Assembly (NCBI GenBank): GCA_046295655.1 | Contig: JBKBMT010000005.1 | Span: 10,906 to 74,905, forward strand | Reading direction: 5' to 3' | Source of the DNA: JBKBMT01 sp046295655 | GTDB taxonomy: Bacteria > Pseudomonadota > Alphaproteobacteria > Rhodobacterales > Rhodobacteraceae | Length of the DNA: 64,000 nt | Part shown: piece after piece, positions 62,003-64,000 of the stretch | Numbering within the stretch: position 1 is the stretch's first letter | Layout: each line of letters starts with the position of its first letter | Notes under the pieces: model-generated | What the model saw: the letters and a program-made list of their open reading frames with translations, nothing else | The model's database searches: none | Told to the model about the DNA's origin: nothing | Program-made: the position numbers and the translations under genes

Positions 62003-62341
62003 TCAGCCGTCTTTCGGACGCGAGAACCGGCCCTCGACCTCGGCGCCGGACTCGATGACCAGCGTCTTGCAGGTCGCGTCGGCCTGCATCCGCGCCGCGC
62101 CGCGCAGAACCAGCGTATCGCAGACGATCTCGCCGTTCATCTGGCCCAGAAGCTCGGCCTGTCCGGCACGCACCTTGCCGCCGACCGTGCCATCGTGCCC
62201 GACCACAAGCGCCGCCGCGGCGACCTCGCCCTCGACCGCGCCATGGATCTCCAGCGATCCCTCGGTGGCCACGACACCGGTGATCCGCAGATCTGCGGCC
62301 AGCACCGACTTCTGGCCCGTTCCGGCCCGCGCATCCTGCAT
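62003..62341 (-). CDS. Bactofilin-family polymer-forming protein
   Basis: A compact 112-residue bactofilin with short N- and C-terminal tails around the beta-helix: QKSVLAADLRITGVVATEGS, LEIHGAVEGEVAAAALVVGH, GTVGGKVRAGQAELLGQMNG, and ADATCKTLVIESGAEVEGRF. Such proteins form nucleotide-independent filaments, often guiding cell-wall enzymes. Bactofilins often neighbour an M23 peptidase, but the neighbours here are a thioesterase and a response regulator. The ATG start is set at MQDARAGTGQ. Confidence 0.88.
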   Translation of the reverse strand: MQDARAGTGQKSVLAADLRITGVVATEGSLEIHGAVEGEVAAAALVVGHDGTVGGKVRAGQAELLGQMNGEIVCDTLVLRGAARMQADATCKTLVIESGAEVEGRFSRPKDG

Positions 62342-62517
62342 CGTTCTTCCTTCCCCTCCGCCCGCCGGGCGCACGCGCGAATGAAGGCGCAAGCAGGCAC
62401 CGCGGTCAACCCCCCGTCGCCGCCGGTCGCACGCCCCGGCGGCAAGTCGCCAGCATCGATATCCGCCGCGCTTGCCTGCCGTCGCGACGCTGCTATCGTC
62501 CTGCCGCAGAGGGGACC

Positions 62518-63210
62518 ATGACTGCAGCATCGCCAATGGGGCCGATCGACCTTGCCGGCGGCACGGCGCTGATCGTCGACGATCATCCGCTGTTCTGCGA
62601 GGCGCTGGCGCTTACCTTGCAGGCGGTCGCGGGGCTGCGGCAGGTCGGGGCCGTGCACAGCCTGTCCGGGGCGCTCGCGGCGCTGTCAGAGGCGCCAGCC
62701 CCCCCGGCGCTCGTCGTGCTCGACCTCGACCTTCCCGATGTGGACGGGCTAGGCGGTCTTCTGACGCTGCGGCGCACCACCGAGGCGCCGATCCTGATCG
62801 TGTCGTCGATGACCGGAACCCGGATGGTCGCCGCGGCGATTGCTGCGGGCGCCTCGGGTTTCGTGCCCAAGAACGCCGGCCGCGATGTCTTTCGTGCGGC
62901 CCTGTCGGCCCTCGGAGAAGGGCGTCGCTACCTGCCCGACGGCTATCTCGAGGCAGGCACCGACGCGGGGCCCGCGGTGCAGGACGTGGTGGCGCGCCTT
63001 GCTGAACTGACGCCGCAACAGGCCCGCATCCTCGACCTGATATGCCAGGGCATGCTGAACAAGCAGATCGCCTACGACCTGTCGATCGCCGAGACCACGG
63101 TCAAGGCGCATGTCACGGCCATCATGCGCAAGCTGGGCGTCCAGAGCCGCACCCAGGCGGTCCTCACGGCTCAGCAGGCGCGGTTTGCCAGCCTCATGCC
63201 CGAAGGCTGA
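62518..63210 (+). CDS. NarL/LuxR-type response regulator
   Basis: A 230-residue two-component regulator. The receiver has the acidic pair in ALIVDDHPLFCEAL (Asp21, Asp22), the phosphoacceptor Asp69 in VVLDLDLPDVDG, and Lys in GFVPKNAG. The output domain is a LuxR helix-turn-helix: LTPQQARILDLICQGMLNKQ and SIAETTVKAHVTAIMRKLGV. No kinase is in the window, but the next gene, a FIST-domain sensor 14 bp away, is a typical partner of hybrid kinases. Divergent from bactofilin. Confidence 0.92.
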   Translation: MTAASPMGPIDLAGGTALIVDDHPLFCEALALTLQAVAGLRQVGAVHSLSGALAALSEAPAPPALVVLDLDLPDVDGLGGLLTLRRTTEAPILIVSSMTGTRMVAAAIAAGASGFVPKNAGRDVFRAALSALGEGRRYLPDGYLEAGTDAGPAVQDVVARLAELTPQQARILDLICQGMLNKQIAYDLSIAETTVKAHVTAIMRKLGVQSRTQAVLTAQQARFASLMPEG

Positions 63211-63224
63211 GGCGGCAGGGAACG

Positions 63225-64000
63225 ATGGCCCAGCGCCTGATCGCCGTCGCCGGAGCTGCCGCGGACGACCCCGAGGCACCTGCGCGGGTGGAGGCGGCGC
63301 TGGGCGGCGGCCCCTTCGCGCTGGTTGTGCTGTTCGTATCGCCCGTCTGCCCCATCGACCGGGTCGTTGCCGACCTTGCGGCGCGGCTGGCGCCCTGCCC
63401 GGTCATCGGCTGCACGACCGCGGGCGAGATCCTTGAAGGCTACACCGAGGGCCGGATCGTCGCCCTCGGCCTTCCTGCAGATCGCTTCGCTGCCGAAACG
63501 CTGTTCATCCCCGATCTGGACGATCTGTCGCCCGCCGCCCTGATCGGCAAGGTGGCGCGCGCCCGCGCCCGTCTCGCGGACGCGCGGCCCGGCTGGGAAA
63601 ACGACTTTGCCTTCCTGATGGTCGACGGCCTTTCGACCCGCGAGGACGCACTGGCCGCAACCCTGGCTGCGGGGCTCGGACCGGTGCCGCTGTTCGGCGG
63701 ATCCGCCGCCGATGGCACGCGGTTTCTGGAAACCTTCGTGATCGCGGACGGCCGCGCCTGGCGCAACGCCGCCATCCTTGCGCTGGTCCGGACCGAATGC
63801 CCGGTGCGGGTCTTCAGCCTCGACCACCTGCGCCCCACGGGCGTCCGCATGGTCGTGACCGAGGCAGACCCCGCGCGCCGCATCGTCCGGCAGATCAATG
63901 CCGAACCGGCGGCCGTCGAATACGCGCGGCTGCTCGGCAAGGATCCCGCGCAGCTCAGCCCGTTCACCTTCGCCGCCCACCCGGTCGTGGTGCGCATCGG
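63225..64000 (+). CDS. FIST domain sensory protein (3' end outside window)
   Basis: About 258 residues are visible; the frame runs off the right edge. The N-terminal FIST domain has ALVVLFVSPVCPIDRVVADL, PVIGCTTAGEILEGYTEGRI, and FAFLMVDGLSTREDALAATL, followed by LFGGSAADGTRFLETFVIAD; the FIST C region begins after about residue 230. FIST proteins bind small ligands; the NosP branch binds haem and nitric oxide and regulates a histidine kinase. GGCAGGGA precedes the ATG, 14 bp after the response regulator, so both are in one unit. The NosP assignment is an inference. Confidence 0.85.
   Translation, partial: MAQRLIAVAGAAADDPEAPARVEAALGGGPFALVVLFVSPVCPIDRVVADLAARLAPCPVIGCTTAGEILEGYTEGRIVALGLPADRFAAETLFIPDLDDLSPAALIGKVARARARLADARPGWENDFAFLMVDGLSTREDALAATLAAGLGPVPLFGGSAADGTRFLETFVIADGRAWRNAAILALVRTECPVRVFSLDHLRPTGVRMVVTEADPARRIVRQINAEPAAVEYARLLGKDPAQLSPFTFAAHPVVVRI

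Noticed and set aside
1..64000. CRISPR arrays, tRNA/rRNA genes, insertion sequences, prophage or toxin-antitoxin genes
   Set aside because: None was recognised by reading both strands. No repeated spacer pattern, transposase or CCA-ended cloverleaf was seen.

Overview
This is a high-GC, gene-dense window from an alphaproteobacterium, most probably a Rhodobacteraceae/Paracoccaceae member (Rhodobacter-like). Supporting this are a group II RpoH behind an RpoE-type promoter, a GTTC-N7-GTTC SOS box, an imuB-dnaE2 mutasome, the gpmI-envC-ctpA-rppH block, a VPLPA-CTERM protein and leuC/leuD/leuB split by membrane and nuclease-fold genes. I saw no rRNA, tRNA, insertion sequence, prophage or CRISPR array. 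Base and codon use look uniform, so the window reads as chromosomal core with a few accessory insertions.

Layout. 1-5 kb: the end of a CoxE-like VWA gene, then a minus-strand run with a membrane-anchored ThiF/MoeB protein, dut and coaBC, and a separate VOC/AraC pair. 5-8.3 kb: ChaN-like protein and rpoH(II) (minus), divergent from comM (plus). 8.3-15.7 kb: lytic transglycosylase, dapA, a stand-alone Hint protein, smpB, sseA, an aromatic aminotransferase and an MBL hydrolase. 15.7-21.2 kb: glnK-amtB with an NtrC-like box, a class A PBP, and mlaA-mlaC. 21.4-28 kb: a type I secretion ABC/HlyD pair, then RidA, GDPD, FemAB-like acyltransferase, GST and pterin dehydratase genes packed with overlaps. 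28-38.8 kb (minus): gabT, a P2A-type ATPase, dnaE2, imuB, rlmN and an IalB-family protein.

38.9-44.2 kb (plus): an asparaginase and a ynjF-ynjB-ynjC-ynjD transporter cluster. 44.2-50.8 kb (minus): leuB, a nuclease/phosphatase-fold protein, a six-TM unknown, leuD, a VPLPA-CTERM secreted protein and leuC. 51.2-58 kb (plus): rsfS-rlmH, an FNR-boxed cytochrome c with an alpha/beta hydrolase, then gpmI-envC-ctpA-rppH. 58-64 kb: M32 carboxypeptidase and heme A synthase, an ECHDC3-like enoyl-CoA hydratase, a PaaI thioesterase, a small bactofilin, and a NarL-type response regulator followed by a FIST sensor cut by the window edge.

The clearest regulatory signals are an RpoE-like promoter before rpoHII (singlet-oxygen response), a CtrA-like site before comM (DNA uptake/GTA recipient functions), an NtrC-like palindrome before glnK, a perfect LexA box before imuB, and a near-perfect FNR/Dnr box before the cytochrome c gene. 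No complete new multi-gene defence or mobile system is evident. The most unusual elements are the membrane-anchored E1-like enzyme, the interposed VPLPA-CTERM gene, the Cys-less Hint protein, and two genes with signal-peptide-like N-termini whose only fitting start is CTG overlapping the upstream TGA.
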